Shown: piece after piece, positions 62,100-64,000 of the stretch
Layout of the letters: every line of letters starts with the position of its first letter
How positions within the stretch are numbered: position 1 is the first letter of the stretch
Assembly: GCA_014529385.2 (NCBI GenBank)
Contig: CM043942.1
Span: 18,305,991 to 18,369,990, forward strand
Direction of reading: 5' to 3'
Origin: Adiantum capillus-veneris
Lineage: Eukaryota; Streptophyta; Polypodiopsida; Polypodiales; Pteridaceae
Length of the DNA stretch: 64,000 nucleotides
Notes under the pieces: generated by a model
The model's input: only the letters and a program-made list of their open reading frames with translations
What the model was told of the DNA's origin: nothing
Database searches by the model: none
Position numbers and translations under genes: made by a program

Positions 62100-64000
62100 T
62101 TACTCTTGGGAAGTATTGTAAGCATTGACAAGGTTTAGGTTATCCTTTAATTGTATGCCTTGCATCCATCTAGCATCTTCAAAAGGATAATTCTTAAACT
62201 TAATAAGATATCGTCGGATAGTCTTACCGCCTCTTAATACCTTGTCTTCATGTCGGAGAATGGACTCGGGCTGCAGCACCTCCTCGTGGTCCTCGATCTC
62301 CGGTGGGTCTTCAATAGTTGGTTCTTGAGGTGGCTCTCCTTTGTAAGGCTTTAAGAGGCTCACATGAAAAGCATTGTGTATGAGCCAATGATTGGGCAAC
62401 TTAAGTTGATAGGCCATCTCATTGATTGGTTTAAGAATCTGGAAGGGACCATAATACCTTTTTGCTAGTTTAGCATAGTACTTTTGGTGGCCCGTACGAT
62501 TCTTGCCCGTCGTGTGCCTTAATCGAGCCTTGGGAAACTTTAACAAGACCCAATCGTTTTCTTTAAAGGCTTGGGCTTTCTGTGCTTGTCAGCAGCAGTC
62601 TTTTGCCTTTGCTGTGAGATAGAGATAGCATCCTTAATCTTTTGGAAAGATTCTTGTAGGTCTCGGCTATACTCATCTGCAGCGAAGATCTTCCCATGTA
62701 CCTTAAGTAGCAAGGGACTTTTTGATCTTCCCTCAATTACCTCGAAAGGTGCTTTTCCTGTAGAAGTATGTACAGTGTTATTGTAAGCATACTCTACTAA
62801 GGGTAAGTACTTCTCCCATTGGGATCTTTGATCTACTTCCGTTACATAGGCTTTTAGTAGATCGAGAATGGTTAGGTTAGCTATTTCACTTTGGCCATCG
62901 TTTGTGGATGATAGGCCGAAGAGAAGTTTAGCCTTGTTCCTAAATTCTCAAAGAGACCCTTCCAGAAATTACTGGTCATTCTAGGATCTCTATCCGACAC
63001 TATGGACATTGGCAAGCCATGGTACTTGAAAATTTGTGAAATGAAGAGGGTTGCCATTTGATGGGCTTTGATAGTCTTTTTGACAGGTATAAAATGAGCT
63101 TGTTTACTGAACCTGTCTACTATCGTCCATATTCCCGTATTCCCATGGATAGACTTAGGCAATCCAAAGATAAAATCCATGGATATGCTCTCCCACGGTG
63201 AATTAGGGATTGGCAAGGGTTGAAGCAATCCAAGTTGCTTCCCTCTATCAAATTTTGTCTTTTGACATACCACACATTTGGAAACATACTCGTGTATGTT
63301 CACTTTCATTGTAGGCCAATAGAAATATGTTTCAATTCCCTTTAGGGTAGACTGAATCCCTCTATGCCCCGCATATGGGGGAGCATGAGATTCATACATT
63401 ACTTTCTCACGTAGTGAGTTAGTAACGCATAGTCTATTGCCATAGAGAAGATAACCATCTTGTAAAGTAAATGGTTCTTCTTTCTTCCCTAATGCAAGGG
63501 CTGAAATCACATCTCTAAAATCGGGATCAATAGCATACTCATCTATCATTGAAGATAGATCATTGTGAGTTGCTATGGAAACCGCATTCACTCTCGGGCG
63601 TCTTGAGAGTGCATCGGCTACTTGATTATGCTTGCCAGCAATGTGAGCAATATGAAAATGAAATTGCGAAAGGAAATTTGCCCACCTCATTTGTTTGTCG
63701 GAGAGCTTGGTCTGCGTCATGAAGTACTTAAGACTTTGGTGATCCGTTCGCAGAATGAAAGGAGTCCCCAATAAATAGTGCTTCCATGAGTCTAAGGCAT
63801 GTAGAACTGCAAGGAGTTCTTTTTCGTATATGCCTAGAGCTTGCTCAACAGGATCGAGCCTTCGACTCTCATAGCCTATGGCGTGCCCTTCTTGGAGCAA
63901 GAACAGCCCCAAGGCAATCACCACAAGCATCACATTGGACCTCAAATGGTTTTGAGAGATCCGGTAGTGTAAGCACAGGTTGAGAGATAAGCTTTTCTTT
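62100..64000 (-). pseudogene. A1 pol: RNase H, integrase, chromodomain
   Basis: Minus strand. The RT/RNase H junction at about 64000-63890 (LPDLSKPFEVQCDACGDCLG), then after a frameshift AIGYESRRLDPVEQALGIYE, FILRTDHQSLKYFMTQTKLS and NQVADALSRRPRV. The integrase zinc region is HAPPYAGHRG to KCVVCQKTKFDRGK; the core is SISMDFIFGLPKS and SIVSDRDPRMTSNFW. At about 62900 one base is missing in HPQT(DGQSE), so the frame is lost exactly at the catalytic Glu. The C-terminus at 62546-62100 has LKFPKARLRHTT, WLIHNAFHVSLLKPYKG, and a chromodomain-like KTIRRYLIKFKNYPFEDARW. Three frames are needed. This is the reference copy for family A. Confidence 0.93.

Larger units (their letters stand above)
60154..64000 (-). 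mobile_element. Gypsy family A copy A1, 3' half (runs off the window)
   Basis: Minus strand: RNase H and integrase, chromodomain, purine tract and the full 3' LTR (61742-60154). Inserted in E2. tccaa at 60149-60153 should be the target duplication; the other side is outside the window. It is the best-preserved family A pol here. Confidence 0.92.

Overview
This window looks like a land-plant nuclear chromosome segment from a large, repeat-rich genome. Ty1/copia and Ty3/gypsy retrotransposons dominate. Most carry the initiator-Met-type primer binding site (TGGTATCA(A/G)AGC or a one-base variant) usual in plant elements. The only host gene I recognise, the 5' part of an NHP2-like H/ACA snoRNP subunit gene, has GT-AG introns and plant-type promoter words. 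A degenerate Penelope-like reverse transcriptase (RT) is also present. Together with the many GA/CT and GT microsatellites this would fit a seed-free plant or a gymnosperm, but the taxon is inference. I see no rRNA or tRNA gene, CRISPR array or prokaryotic operon.

Layout, naming elements O, 1, X, A, B, C, D, E, F, G, H for reference. 1-9595: an old copia (O, minus) is split by copia-1 (253-9146, minus, matching target duplications GACAA); copia-1 is itself split by a 2.6-kb insertion X (about 3000-5590). 9596-12330: minus-strand fragment of gypsy family A. 12331-15142: decayed plus-strand gypsy B ending in a purine tract and the start of its 3' LTR. 15143-25101: plus-strand copia C, inserted in B's LTR and interrupted inside its own zinc knuckle by a gypsy A copy (16621-21422). 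25102-42779: another family A copy (A2, plus) split by gypsy D (25997-38938, matching duplications TAAGG).

43500-44230: Penelope-like RT remnant (minus). 44365-46440: tandem repeats and unassigned DNA. 46440-46827: NHP2 promoter and exons 1-2, followed by an intron full of GA tracts and a C29 run. 47795-49080: truncated copia LTR pieces (G, H). 49380-60153: two copies of a gag-type LTR element (E, minus; E2, plus) lie head to head with 5' LTRs about 90 bp apart. E contains the gag-only element F (50324-54585, target duplication GGTAC), and F contains a non-autonomous hAT-type transposon (52310-53008, 8-bp duplication TCCTTGGG). 60154-64000: family A copy A1 (minus), inserted in E2 and running off the window.

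The most unusual object is gypsy D. It has four CCHC-type knuckles of two spacings, a first protease domain with a DGG active site, RT, RNase H and integrase, and then a second retropepsin-like domain with canonical DTG downstream of the integrase. After that come a tail with repeated W-(V/I)-P-K motifs and an extra downstream ORF that has its own TATA-like box. Its two LTRs differ at only two positions over the first 250 bp or so, so the insertion looks recent although several reading frames are broken. The Penelope-like RT, the head-to-head E pair, a pol fragment captured inside family A gag, and the nested F/hAT structure are the other items worth a second look.
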